Shown here: one piece after another, positions 23,953 to 31,822 of the stretch
How positions within the stretch are numbered: position 1 is the first letter of the stretch
Layout: every line of letters starts with the position of its first letter
NCBI GenBank assembly: GCA_017617295.1
Contig: JAFZWN010000148.1
Location: 1-42,042, forward strand
Length of the DNA: 42,042 nucleotides
Direction of reading: 5' to 3'
DNA from: Clostridiales bacterium
GTDB taxonomy: Bacteria > Bacillota > Clostridia > Saccharofermentanales > Saccharofermentanaceae
Notes under the pieces: model-generated
The model's input: the letters and a program-made list of their open reading frames with translations, nothing else
Databases searched by the model: none
Told to the model about the DNA's origin: nothing
Program-made: the position numbers and the translations under genes

Positions 23953-25147
23953 GTGTAAGAATTGCGGTTATAAACTGATATACGATCCTAAGACGGGTAA
24001 ACTCTGCTGCAAGTCGTGCGGAGCGTCTTTCGATGCCGAAGAAATCGACGATATCAACAGGGAACTCCTTGAGGACAGGGAGCCTGTCCCTGCGGCTGAG
24101 ATCTATGGCGGCGATGAGTCGTACATGGACTGCAATGTCTATACCTGCGAACACTGCGGCGCCGATATAGTGGTGACCGACACGGAAGCCTCCACATACT
24201 GTATCTATTGCGGCAATCCGTCTGTCGTATTCAGCAGGGTCGCCCGCAGGAAGAGACCTGATCTCATCATCCCCTTTACCGTTACGAAAGAGAAGGCGCT
24301 GGAGGACGTGAAGAAAAGGATCAGGAGCGGGCGTTTCATCCCGCCGTCCCTAAAGAAGGTGAAGATCGAGGACATCAGGGGTATCTATATCCCGTTCTGG
24401 ATGGCGCACGTCTCCCACAAGAATGCGGTGTTCTACAGCGGGATCGTCAAGGAAGGCCGATACAACGTAGTCAAATACTACGAGAGGGCAGGAAGCTGCG
24501 AACTGGAGCATCTGCTTGCCGATGCTTCGCGAAAACTGAACGACGACAGCACGCTGCGCCTCGAGCCTTATAACATGAGTTCGCTCGTAAATTTCGATGA
24601 GGATTATCTGTCGGGCTTTTATTCCGACATGCCCGATGTGAGCAGCGAAGAGATAAAAGATGCGGTATCTGCAAGAGCTGATTATCTGTTTATCGAAAAG
24701 GCTTCGCACTCGATCAACGCCGATAAGATGAAAGTCCTGAACTGGTCGGGCCAGACCTCTTTCAAGGAGGATCCCAAATACGTGATGCTGCCTGCGTGGT
24801 TCGTCACCTTCGAATATAAGGGTAAACCCCATACGGTGCTGGTCAACGGATCTTCGGGCAAGATCGTCTGCGCATTGCCCTGGAGCAAGCCTCTGTTCTT
24901 TGCCCTTGTCCTGACTGTGGGTCTCCTGATCGCGGCAGCGGCTGCCGCGGCTCTTTACGGCCTGATGTATGTAGGTGCGTTGCTGCCCAGATCCGGCAAG
25001 CTCATCGGTTCCGCAGTAGGGGTGATCCTTGCAGCGGGCATCACGGGCTTTGTTACCGGTATCGCAGGTTACAAAAATCTCCTTTCAAAGATGAAGCTCA
25101 CACAGTCCGCCGTCATGATGGATTACGTCAAGAGGAGGCAGGGGTAA
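23945..25147 (+). CDS. Membrane protein with two N-terminal zinc ribbons (copy 3)
   Basis: This 400-residue protein has a first ribbon (CKNC at 4-7, CKSC at 22-25) and a second near residues 67-90 (CEHC, CIYC). A large soluble domain (about 100-310) follows, containing IRGIYIPFWMAHV and VMLPAWFVTFEYKGK, and then two membrane helices (about 317-345 and 353-375) with a short basic tail. This layout is seen in TFIIB-type zinc-ribbon proteins of Firmicutes with no assigned function. The ribbon is probably cytoplasmic and binds nucleic acid or protein. It has an AAGGAGAG ribosome site inside the preceding fragment and is followed after one base by a small membrane protein. Confidence 0.8.
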   Translation: MAECKNCGYKLIYDPKTGKLCCKSCGASFDAEEIDDINRELLEDREPVPAAEIYGGDESYMDCNVYTCEHCGADIVVTDTEASTYCIYCGNPSVVFSRVARRKRPDLIIPFTVTKEKALEDVKKRIRSGRFIPPSLKKVKIEDIRGIYIPFWMAHVSHKNAVFYSGIVKEGRYNVVKYYERAGSCELEHLLADASRKLNDDSTLRLEPYNMSSLVNFDEDYLSGFYSDMPDVSSEEIKDAVSARADYLFIEKASHSINADKMKVLNWSGQTSFKEDPKYVMLPAWFVTFEYKGKPHTVLVNGSSGKIVCALPWSKPLFFALVLTVGLLIAAAAAAALYGLMYVGALLPRSGKLIGSAVGVILAAGITGFVTGIAGYKNLLSKMKLTQSAVMMDYVKRRQG

Positions 25148-25148
25148 T

Positions 25149-25469
25149 ATGAAAACGTTCTTACTTTTGATCGCCTGCATCGGAGGACTCGTGACGGGGA
25201 TAGGCGTGTCGCTTAGGATCTTTACCCACCTTCTCGATAAGTCTAACAACATGGGTGATTCGACCAGCGGCTTCATGCACTATTCAAACGGAGACATAAA
25301 GTACACCAGGAAGTGGGATGACGTAGGCTGCGATGACCGGTACTATTTCCTGGCCACATATGGAAATCCCAAGGAGAAAGAAAAGTTCGTGGAGGAATCC
25401 AGGCTCAATGCCAAGTCAGACCGCGACGGCATCCCTCCCGGCATGCCAACTTACAAGCCGGATCTGTGA
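25149..25469 (+). CDS. Small membrane-anchored protein of unknown function
   Basis: This 106-residue protein has one N-terminal helix (about 4-26, FLLLIACIGGLVTGIGVSL) followed by a charged segment with no recognised motif. It starts two bases after the stop of the zinc-ribbon gene, with its ribosome site (GGCAGGGG) in the end of that gene, so the two form an operon. Many lysines and prolines lie near the end. It could be a partner of the zinc-ribbon protein, but nothing in the sequence shows a function. Confidence 0.65.
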   Translation: MKTFLLLIACIGGLVTGIGVSLRIFTHLLDKSNNMGDSTSGFMHYSNGDIKYTRKWDDVGCDDRYYFLATYGNPKEKEKFVEESRLNAKSDRDGIPPGMPTYKPDL

Positions 25470-25527
25470 TAAGACGGAAGTCTTGTCAACAGAATCGGGT
25501 AAAGTAGACAAAGCCTCGCTTCAGTCA

Positions 25528-25536
25528 TGGTATAAT
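25528..25536 (+). promoter_or_regulatory. Extended -10 promoter of the truncated sensor gene
   Basis: TGGTATAAT lies 48 bases before the ATG at 25584. No good -35 is visible. The downstream GATGAGG may be part of the leader. Confidence 0.5.
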
Positions 25537-25583
25537 TATCTTGATGAGGGGAACCGCCATAGGCACACGAAGATGAGGTTAAT

Positions 25584-25786
25584 ATGGATTTTGATCGCGA
25601 AATAAACAGCCTGGTTGCAAAGTCTCTCGCCAAACACTACGAATGCGTATATCTCGTCGACACTGAGGTTGAACGATGCACCATTTTTGGAGTATCATTC
25701 AGGCCGTCCGGAATATCACTCCCGGGGCTTTCTCCTATGAGGATGAGAGCTGGGACCGGGTAAATATGATCATAAGGAAAGAATGA
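25584..25786 (+). pseudogene. Sensor/GGDEF-type gene remnant interrupted by the 36-bp repeat
   Basis: The first 28 codons (MDFDREINSLVAKSLAKHYE, then CVYLVDTE) resemble the start of clostridial PAS/GGDEF signalling proteins. The frame then enters the 36-bp repeat at 25668 and ends at 25763. Right of the repeat, in another frame, the end of a protein can be read (VRNITPGAFSYEDESWDRVN plus IIRKE) with a stop at 25786. Everything between the two ends is missing. Whether both ends belong to one original gene cannot be decided here. The remnant has its own promoter and ribosome site (GATGAGG), so a 59-residue peptide could be made. Confidence 0.6.
25668..25703. repeat. 36-bp dispersed repeat, copy 2
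   Basis: Identical over 36 bases to 23751-23786 and 41866-41901, in the same orientation. The flanking bases differ on both sides, so 36 bases is the exact extent. It lies inside the truncated sensor gene. Confidence 0.95.
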
Positions 25787-25818
25787 TCGGGCTTTGTGCC
25801 ATAGACTGAGCCTGTTTC

Positions 25819-25827
25819 TGTTATAAT
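25819..25827 (+). promoter_or_regulatory. Extended -10 promoter of the two-component operon
   Basis: TGTTATAAT fits TGnTATAAT and lies 28 bases before the response-regulator ATG; a TTGGAGGG ribosome-type sequence follows at about 25832. A -35 box is not clear. Confidence 0.55.
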
Positions 25828-25854
25828 GGGCTTGGAGGGTTCTTTACCGGTAAT

Positions 25855-26586
25855 ATGGAAACATTCAAAGTACTGATGATAGATGATGATGAAGTGATCG
25901 CCCAGACAACGGCGGAATACTTCAATATGTTCGATGTTAAGACAGCCTATGTTACAGGCTACGATGAGGCTCTGGAATTCCTGGAGAATAATATGGTCTC
26001 ACTGCTGCTCCTTGATATCAATCTCGGAGACAGGTCCGGCTTTGAACTTTGCAGGAAGGTCAGGCAGGACTACGATATACCTATCCTCTTTATAAGCGCC
26101 AGGACATCCGACGATGATGTGCTGATCGCGCTGAACATCGGAGGGGACGATTATATCAAGAAGCCGTATACACTGAATATCCTTCTGGCTAAGGTGAAGG
26201 CTATACTCGGAAGATACGAGAAGGCAGCCGAGGCTGCCGGTGCCACTTCCTCTACAGCGGCAGCAGCGGACAAAGCCGATTATACTTTGACGGACTCACT
26301 GAGCCTTGATATCAATACCCATAAGCTCGTCGCCGATGGCGAACAGATAAGCCTTAAGGCCATGGAGTATAAGCTCCTTAAGTATCTTCTGGAGAACCGC
26401 GGAAGGGTCGTTACCAAGGATGAGCTCCTCCGTGATGTATGGGATGATGAATTCATCGGCGAGGGGACGCTCGCAGTTCATATAAGACATCTGAGGGAGA
26501 AGATCGAACCGGATCCCAAGAATCCCGATATCATCAAGACGGTCTGGGGCGTAGGCTACATGATCGAGGAGAAGGCTGAAGGGTGA
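25855..26586 (+). CDS. OmpR/PhoB-family response regulator
   Basis: This 243-residue protein has an N-terminal receiver domain with the acidic pair IDDDE at 9-13, phosphoacceptor Asp54 in LLLLDINLGD, and the switch Lys in YIKKPYT near 101. An Ala-rich linker (about 122-142) leads to a C-terminal winged helix (ISLKAMEYKLLKYLLENRGR and VHIRHLREKIEPDP, VWGVGYM). It binds DNA as a phosphorylated dimer. It overlaps the sensor kinase by four bases, so the two proteins form one system. No signal-specific neighbour (for example an ABC transporter) is adjacent, so the target regulon is unknown. Confidence 0.93.
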   Translation: METFKVLMIDDDEVIAQTTAEYFNMFDVKTAYVTGYDEALEFLENNMVSLLLLDINLGDRSGFELCRKVRQDYDIPILFISARTSDDDVLIALNIGGDDYIKKPYTLNILLAKVKAILGRYEKAAEAAGATSSTAAAADKADYTLTDSLSLDINTHKLVADGEQISLKAMEYKLLKYLLENRGRVVTKDELLRDVWDDEFIGEGTLAVHIRHLREKIEPDPKNPDIIKTVWGVGYMIEEKAEG

Positions 26587-27890
26587 AAGGGTACTTCCGG
26601 ACAGTCGCGATAGTCTTTATCATCTATTTTCTTGCTTTTGCGGTATTTGCTGCGGTCAATCTCAAAGGCTCCGGCGGGATGACGGTATCAGATGAGACTG
26701 TCGTTGTCATGAACGATATCGCTCATGATGCATCCGAAAACTGGAATTCAATAGAAAACCTGAGGCAGAAGAACTACGGGGTCCCCTTTGTCATACTGGA
26801 CAGTAATAACGGTATAGTCCTTGACTGCAGGGAAGGCTCTTCAGGCAGCAGGGATACGGTTACAATAGAGAAGGCTGTCAAGAACAGATACCCTTATGTA
26901 TATGTGACCGACGGCGGGCGCATTGTCGGAACGGTTATACTTATAGACGACGGTGCCGGGATCGTAAGGGGCCAGAAGACAGTGCTTACGGCGGCATTCG
27001 GGATCTGCGGGCTCGCCTTTTTGGCCGGTGCACTTATCTATGGTTACTATATAAAGAAGAACATAACTGAACCGTTTAAGAAGATGGAGCAGTTTGCCGG
27101 CAGGGTCGCCGAGGGAAGGCTGGATGAACCTCTTCTTATGGACAGGAACAATATGTTCGGTTCATTCTCGGAAAGCTTCGATATAATGCGTGAGGAACTT
27201 GCCGCTTCAAGAAAACGTGAGATTGCTCTCCAGGCCAAGGAGAAGGAGCTGGTCGCCTCGCTGAGTCACGACCTTAAGACTCCGATCACCGGGATAAAAC
27301 TCACGACCGAGCTGATGAAAGCCAAGCTCGCCAAGGAGAACGACCACGGTGATATGGTATCCAAGATCGATAATATCTACATGAAAGCGGATGAGATCGA
27401 TGTGCTGGTGACTGATCTGTTCACTTCGACCCTTGATGACCTCGGGGAGTTCAAGGTGAACTGTACGGAGGAGAAGTCTTCTGTCCTTAACGATATCATA
27501 AGAAAGCACGATGACAAGGAACTGGCCGCAGTATCTGAACTTCCGCAGGTCATAATACGGGTCGATGTCAGGAGGATGAGCCAGGTCATAGGCAATATCA
27601 TCAATAATTCCTATAAGTATGCGGATACAAGGATAGATATCAGCTACCGTCTGACCGACGGATTCCTCGAGATGAAGATCGCTGACCACGGCCCCGGAGT
27701 CCCGTCCGACGAGATAGAACTCATAACCAACAAGTTCTTCCGAGGCAGGGCGCAAACGGAAGGCGGCTTTGAAGGAAGCGGCCTGGGCCTTTATATCGCC
27801 AAGATGCTCATGGAGAAGATGGAGGGCGGCCTTATCGCTTCGAGCGAAGGCAGGGGTCTCATAGTAACTCTTTTAATCCCGCTCGCATAG
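26583..27890 (+). CDS. Sensor histidine kinase
   Basis: This 435-residue kinase starts at a GTG within the end of the regulator gene. Two membrane helices (about 6-25 and 133-157) frame an extracellular domain of about 105 residues. A HAMP-like segment follows, then the HisKA box SLSHDLKTPITGIKL with His near 228, the N box NIINNSYKYADT, G1 ADHGPGVPSDE and G2 GSGLGLYIAKML. All ATPase motifs look intact. It phosphorylates the upstream OmpR-type regulator. The extracellular part has no recognisable ligand-binding fold. Confidence 0.93.
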   Translation: MKGYFRTVAIVFIIYFLAFAVFAAVNLKGSGGMTVSDETVVVMNDIAHDASENWNSIENLRQKNYGVPFVILDSNNGIVLDCREGSSGSRDTVTIEKAVKNRYPYVYVTDGGRIVGTVILIDDGAGIVRGQKTVLTAAFGICGLAFLAGALIYGYYIKKNITEPFKKMEQFAGRVAEGRLDEPLLMDRNNMFGSFSESFDIMREELAASRKREIALQAKEKELVASLSHDLKTPITGIKLTTELMKAKLAKENDHGDMVSKIDNIYMKADEIDVLVTDLFTSTLDDLGEFKVNCTEEKSSVLNDIIRKHDDKELAAVSELPQVIIRVDVRRMSQVIGNIINNSYKYADTRIDISYRLTDGFLEMKIADHGPGVPSDEIELITNKFFRGRAQTEGGFEGSGLGLYIAKMLMEKMEGGLIASSEGRGLIVTLLIPLA

Positions 27891-27935
27891 TGAATAATTT
27901 TTCTTGTTTATTTGTGTAATAAGGGGATATTTGGA

Positions 27936-28160
27936 ATGATACTGATAATCGAAGATGATCCTGCGATCAATTCATTGCTGTGCGGAATTCTTGAGAAAAA
28001 CGGTTATGAGGCCCGCTCGGGAGAAGGTGCAGGTCTCGGGCTTTATATCGTCCGTAAGTTTACTGAGGCGCTTGGCGGAAAGATCAGTGCTTCTCAGACA
28101 GGGGACAGGCTGACTACAGTTCTGGTGCTGCCGGAAGCAATAAAATCAGTTTTGCCTTAA
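27936..28160 (+). pseudogene. Collapsed two-component operon: receiver start joined to kinase end
   Basis: This 74-codon frame starts at an ATG with an AAGGGG site. Residues 1-26 (MILIIEDDPAINSLLCGILE onwards) are the first helix-strand unit of a response-regulator receiver. Residues 28-70 (EGAGLGLYIVRKFTEALGG, then SASQTGDRLTTVLVLP) are the G2 box and end of a histidine kinase. Nothing of the rest of either protein is left. The simplest reading is a single in-frame deletion of about 2 kb within a regulator-kinase operon. It lies right behind the intact pair but is not a copy of it, as the sequences differ. Confidence 0.8.
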
Positions 28161-28241
28161 ATTTAGTTTGATAAAAGTATTTATTGTTAAGACGAGGTCA
28201 GACAGTACAGGAAGAAGACTCTGAATGAGGAGGGCTTATAT

Positions 28242-28345
28242 ATGTACAGGAAATCTGTCGCAGCAATACTTTTGATCACAGCTATATCCTTAACGGTGAG
28301 GATGATGCGGATGACCTTTTTGATCTTATAAATGATGTTGTATGA
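28242..28345 (+). pseudogene. Secreted-protein remnant: signal peptide joined to C-terminal tail
   Basis: A GAGGAGGGC ribosome site precedes an ATG encoding a signal-peptide-like MYRKSVAAILLITAISLT. After about 18 codons the sequence passes, with a frame change, into GEDDADDLFDLINDVV and a stop. An N-terminal export signal joined directly to an acidic C-terminal end looks like an internally deleted secreted protein or lipoprotein. In the initial frame the peptide would be 29 residues. A real small protein cannot be excluded. Confidence 0.5.
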
Positions 28346-28369
28346 ATAGAGCGGCACACTTAACCCGCA

Positions 28370-28476
28370 GCGGCACAATTTTCCGCCACGAAATCGCGTT
28401 CTTTTGGTCCGGATCTGTGTGAATCACACAAATCCGGACATCAAATCGCTGAAAATATGTCGGTTTATTGTGCCGC
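28370..28476. repeat. 107-bp nested palindrome, MITE- or REP-like element
   Basis: The outer arms GCGGCACAAT (28370-28379) and ATTGTGCCGC (28467-28476) are perfect inverted repeats. A 33-bp inner palindrome (28407-28439, 15 of 16 positions paired: GTCCGGATCTGTGTGA and its partner) has exactly the same centre, 28423. The segments between are also partly complementary. An extra GCGGCACA copy stands just outside the left end (28350). No T tract follows, so it is not an ordinary terminator. Confidence 0.85.
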
Positions 28477-28500
28477 CGCCATCCAACTGAACCGCTAACC

Positions 28501-28509
28501 TGATATAAT
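28501..28509 (+). promoter_or_regulatory. Extended -10 promoter
   Basis: TGATATAAT lies 36 bases before the small membrane-protein reading frame at 28545. It begins 25 bases beyond the nested palindrome. Confidence 0.5.
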
Positions 28510-28544
28510 GTCCCTGTGGAAAAATATGAGGGAGTGTGGGGTTT

Positions 28545-28738
28545 ATGTTTAAAGGTGATTTTCTGGACGTTCTTTTCCGTTTGGTGTGCGTCTTTATGTT
28601 CATATCGTTATTGGTTCCGTACTATTATACGGAGCGATCGATCTTGCAGGGGGATTTTACTGGCTGACTACATGTCTGATAGTCCTTCCGGGTACTGCGA
28701 TCCTGTACGCGGGATTTAAGATCAAAGGAAGGAATTGA
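28545..28738 (+). pseudogene. Small two-helix membrane protein gene with a frameshift
   Basis: From the ATG at 28545 the frame encodes a hydrophobic helix (FLDVLFRLVCVFMFIS). Near 28605 the hydrophobic protein continues only in another frame (IGSVLLYGAIDLAGGFYWLT, then CLIVLPGTAILYAGFKIKGRN) to a stop at 28738, just before a terminator. Restoring one frame change gives about 64 residues with two membrane helices. A promoter and terminator bracket it, so it was a single-gene unit. It could be a real frameshift, a sequencing error or programmed shifting; no slippery site is obvious. Confidence 0.5.
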
Positions 28739-28749
28739 AGCGGGATAAC

Positions 28750-28773
28750 GGGGACTCTCGGAAGCCCCTTTTT
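28750..28773 (+). terminator. Rho-independent terminator
   Basis: GGGG.CT pairs with AG.CCCC around a short loop, followed by five T residues, 12 bases after the small membrane-protein frame. Confidence 0.65.
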
Positions 28774-28887
28774 CGCGCTCGAAAAATGTTATCATAAAAA
28801 AGTTGAAAAAATTTTTCTCTTACCACCGAAGAAATCGCATAGGCTGTTCGTCAGATAAGCAGATGCGGATTGAAAAGGAGGCAGAAC

Positions 28888-30330
28888 ATGACCGACAAGG
28901 AACTCGAGCAGATCTATAACGAAGGCTACAGGGCTGTGTACTGGACAGCGATGTCGTTCCTTAAGAATGAGGCAGATGCGGAGGATGTCGTACAGGACTC
29001 TTTCGTGACCCTGATCAGGTCCTATGACACGATAAAGGACAAGAGCAAGGTGCTGCCCTGGCTTAAGAAGACGGCTGCAAATAAGTGCCTGGACCGTATA
29101 AAGCTCCGGAAGACCGACATTATGGATGAAGAGTTCTTTGACAGTGTCGAAGCTGTTCCCGAGGACTTTCTCCCCGATTCGATCATCGAATCGGCAGAGA
29201 TGCGCAAGATCGTAATGGATATCATCAATAATTCTCTTTCTGAGGATATCCGTATGACGCTTATCCTGTTCTATTTTAACGAGATGAGCATCAAAGAGAT
29301 CGCGCTGGCTCAGGAGATCCCGGAGGGTACGGTATCGCGCCGTCTGAATTCTGCCCGGAATAAGATCAAGAAGGAGGTAGAGAAATATGAAGAAGATAAC
29401 AATACGAAGCTGTTCGGTATGGCACTGCCGTTCCTGAGCAGGCTCTTTATAAAAGAAGCCGAGCAGGTGCCTTTCAGGCCGATGCCCGCTTCGCTTTCAA
29501 ATCTGTCCGCATCTACTAAGGTTCCGGGTCATGGGACCGGAAAAAAGTTATTGACTGAAACAGTCAGGAAAGGGACAGGAATAATGAAGACTAAAGTTTT
29601 GATCGGAGGAGCTGCCGCTATCGTAGCAGTAGGTACAGCAGTAGGAATTTTTATAGGAGTTACAGGCAGCAGGAAGGACAGTAAGCCCGGCCGCGACAGA
29701 TCAAGCCGTGAGCACAGGGAGACGGAGGCCGATCCTGAAGATACGATCTACGAGGATATCGAAGCCTACACCGAGCCGGATGATCTTATCGAAGAGACAG
29801 AAGTGACAGAGGAGACAGAGGCAGTGATCCCGGAGGATGCGATCGCCTTTGATATGACGGGTATGGATATGTCTGAGATCATCGAAAATATCCATCACAT
29901 GATCATCGTCGAGGACGGAATGACCGAGAGCGAATATATGGACCGCTTTTACTGTACGGATGATACGATCCTCTCTGATTACGAGAGTACGGATTTCTAC
30001 TGGATCGCGTCGGATGCTTATGCTGATATATATCTGAACCAGCTCCATATCTATGCTGTGGGTAATGGAACGCAGATCAATCTGGCTGAGAATTCCTCGG
30101 CCCAGATCAATCTTGCTGTCCGCGGTGAAGAGGAGGGAAGGCAGTTCTATTCGGATCTGCATGACAGCCTTGCAGAGGAATATGAGCTGGTCGAGGAGTG
30201 CCCCTCATGGGGAGATGTATCGATCTACGTATATTCTGACGGAAACCGTGAGTTCCAGATCCAGTGCTTACCCGGATCCAGGACGGAGATAATATTATAT
30301 CTGCCGCTACGTTCCGCTGACGGACAGTGA
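28888..30330 (+). CDS. Membrane-tethered ECF sigma factor with extracytoplasmic domain
   Basis: This 480-residue protein starts at the ATG behind AAAAGGAGG (a TTG 18 bases earlier overlaps that site). Residues 1-165 are an ECF sigma factor: region 2 (WTAMSFLKNEADAEDVVQDS, SYDTIKDKSKVLPWLKKTAA) and region 4 (LILFYFNEMSIKEIALAQEI, PEGTVSRRLNSARNKIKKEV). A linker follows, then a membrane helix at about 236-257 (VLIGGAAAIVAVGTAVGIFI). An acidic linker (about 270-315) leads to an outer domain of about 165 residues. Normally a separate anti-sigma factor spans the membrane; here sensor and sigma are one chain. The outer domain begins DMSEIIENIHHMIIVEDG, which resembles the lipoprotein encoded next. 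Release by proteolysis is possible. Confidence 0.85.
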   Translation: MTDKELEQIYNEGYRAVYWTAMSFLKNEADAEDVVQDSFVTLIRSYDTIKDKSKVLPWLKKTAANKCLDRIKLRKTDIMDEEFFDSVEAVPEDFLPDSIIESAEMRKIVMDIINNSLSEDIRMTLILFYFNEMSIKEIALAQEIPEGTVSRRLNSARNKIKKEVEKYEEDNNTKLFGMALPFLSRLFIKEAEQVPFRPMPASLSNLSASTKVPGHGTGKKLLTETVRKGTGIMKTKVLIGGAAAIVAVGTAVGIFIGVTGSRKDSKPGRDRSSREHRETEADPEDTIYEDIEAYTEPDDLIEETEVTEETEAVIPEDAIAFDMTGMDMSEIIENIHHMIIVEDGMTESEYMDRFYCTDDTILSDYESTDFYWIASDAYADIYLNQLHIYAVGNGTQINLAENSSAQINLAVRGEEEGRQFYSDLHDSLAEEYELVEECPSWGDVSIYVYSDGNREFQIQCLPGSRTEIILYLPLRSADGQ

Positions 30331-30339
30331 GGTGGGAAA

Positions 30340-31128
30340 ATGAAAAAGATAATAAGCATTATACTGGCAGGTGCCATGATCACGGGCCTTTGTGCCTGCG
30401 GTAAGGGCGGACGTACGACGTTTCCCTCACGCCGCACCGAAGAAGAGACGACAGAAGTAACCTCTGAGGAGACGACCGAAGAGGAAACGGCTGCAGCTTC
30501 GGAAGAGACTTCCTCTGAGACTTCTGAGGATACGTCCGGACCTGATCTGACTGAAAGCTCTCCGGAGTCGTCTTCCGATGATTCGGGATCTTCAGCTGAA
30601 GCATTGCAGGCGAGGCCCGTATCGGCTCATCCGGTCAATGTGTCTTTCGAGGGGCTTAGCACGTCAGAGATGATCGATAGCGTCCGTAATATCCTTCTGG
30701 TAGATTCTGATCCGATCGATCTCAGTTACGGGGACAGGTTCTCGATATACGCCGAGAATATGAATTATATTTATGAATGGGATCTGGATGCACTGAATAT
30801 ATCATCAGGGGTCAGACATGTTGAGATATTTAGACAGCCGGGGGAGGACGAGACTATCGAACTCAGGAATAACACTAATGTAAGTGTCTGCCTCTGTTTT
30901 GATAACGCCGGGGACGCGGCTTCGGTCTATGATGCCATAGTCAGTATCCTTGCACGGGAAGGTACCGATAACCAGAGAAATCCCACTACTGACAATAGAG
31001 AAGGATTTCGGTGGTATGCGATATTCGGAGCTCATTATGTGGAGATGATCACAAATGAGAATCCCAACGAAGGCTGCAGTTCCTGCGTGATCAACTTCGT
31101 AGCTCCTTTGCAGCCCACTTTCTCTTAA
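30340..31128 (+). CDS. Lipoprotein sharing a domain with the tethered sigma factor
   Basis: This 262-residue protein has a lipoprotein signal peptide (IISIILAGAMITGLCAC; lipidation probably at Cys20), a long Thr/Ser/Glu-rich spacer (about 30-85) and a domain from about 95. That domain begins GLSTSEMIDSVRNILLVDSD and matches the start of the sigma factor's outer domain in spacing and pattern (SEMI/SEII, ILLVD/IIVED, then DRF). It starts ten bases after the sigma gene with a GAGGTGGG site, so it is in the same operon. A decoy, ligand presenter or regulatory target for the tethered sigma factor is conceivable. No enzymatic motif is seen. Confidence 0.75.
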   Translation: MKKIISIILAGAMITGLCACGKGGRTTFPSRRTEEETTEVTSEETTEEETAAASEETSSETSEDTSGPDLTESSPESSSDDSGSSAEALQARPVSAHPVNVSFEGLSTSEMIDSVRNILLVDSDPIDLSYGDRFSIYAENMNYIYEWDLDALNISSGVRHVEIFRQPGEDETIELRNNTNVSVCLCFDNAGDAASVYDAIVSILAREGTDNQRNPTTDNREGFRWYAIFGAHYVEMITNENPNEGCSSCVINFVAPLQPTFS

Positions 31129-31137
31129 GGAGGCAAT

Positions 31138-31167
31138 CTGAAGTCCCGCTGCCAAAAGATGTATAAT
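31138..31167 (+). promoter_or_regulatory. Probable promoter of the HAD-type gene
   Basis: TATAAT (31162-31167) has a weak CTGAAG 18 bases upstream. The leader of about 85 bases contains AGTCG...CGACT arms that could fold. Confidence 0.4.
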
Positions 31168-31252
31168 AGTCTTACTGCAAAGAAAACATGAGGTTAGAGT
31201 CGGTATCGACCCGCTCGGTGCCGATTCGACTGTGCCTGTAGGGTGACGGATA

Positions 31253-31729
31253 ATGAATGCCTATCTGAAAAAACTTCTCGAAAATACGGATATACCGGTC
31301 GTTTTCGATTACGACGGGGTGCTCTTTGAAGCCAGGTGGTATGAAGAGCGGATCAATATGAGAAACGAGACCGATGAGCTCCTGCTGGAGGCCATGAAGC
31401 GGGGAGAGAACCTGCGGACTGCCCCCATCGGCTTTATGCTCAGGTGGGTGCCGGAACTTCAGAACGACCTTTATGTGCTGTCGTTTATGCATAACGATAT
31501 CGAATACTCGAACAAGAAAAGGCAGATAGAGGAGTTCTACCCTTCGATCCCCGTCGGTAATGTCATTATGGCGACATCGCCTGAGAACAAGATCGCGCAT
31601 CTGGAGCAGATGCGGGACCGGTACGGCTCGTTTATCTATATCGACGATAACCACCCGGCGCTCATGATCTATGAGAACCATTTCGGGGACGAGTGCAAAT
31701 TTTTCCACGTGTCGTCGCTTTATGTGTGA
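31253..31729 (+). CDS. HAD-superfamily-like protein
   Basis: This 158-residue protein has HAD motif I near the start (VVFDYDGVLFEA, with the nucleophile and acid/base Asp pair DxD) and motif IV near the end (YIDDNHPALMIYE). A Thr/Ser in VIMATSPENK followed by Lys fits motifs II and III. The cap region is short. HAD enzymes transfer phosphoryl groups through an aspartyl-phosphate; the substrate is not readable here. A weak GGGTGA-type site precedes the ATG. It has its own promoter and no partner genes nearby. Confidence 0.75.
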   Translation: MNAYLKKLLENTDIPVVFDYDGVLFEARWYEERINMRNETDELLLEAMKRGENLRTAPIGFMLRWVPELQNDLYVLSFMHNDIEYSNKKRQIEEFYPSIPVGNVIMATSPENKIAHLEQMRDRYGSFIYIDDNHPALMIYENHFGDECKFFHVSSLYV

Positions 31730-31822
31730 TATCGTACGAGGCTGAAGCATTTGCCTCATTTCCGCACCTCCTTTGACCGCCTCGTAAAGATATAATACGG
31801 ATGCAGGGATAAAGAGGTGGAT

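Noticed and set aside
23751..25703. 36-bp repeats as a CRISPR array
   Set aside because: The length suits a CRISPR repeat, but the copies are 2 to 16 kb apart, have no spacers between them and no cas genes are present.
28370..28476. Nested palindrome as a transcription terminator
   Set aside because: No T tract follows on either strand and the nearest upstream remnant ends without relation to it.
31170..31252. Riboswitch in the leader of the HAD-type gene
   Set aside because: Some complementary arms exist, but nothing matches a riboswitch class I know, and the leader is short.
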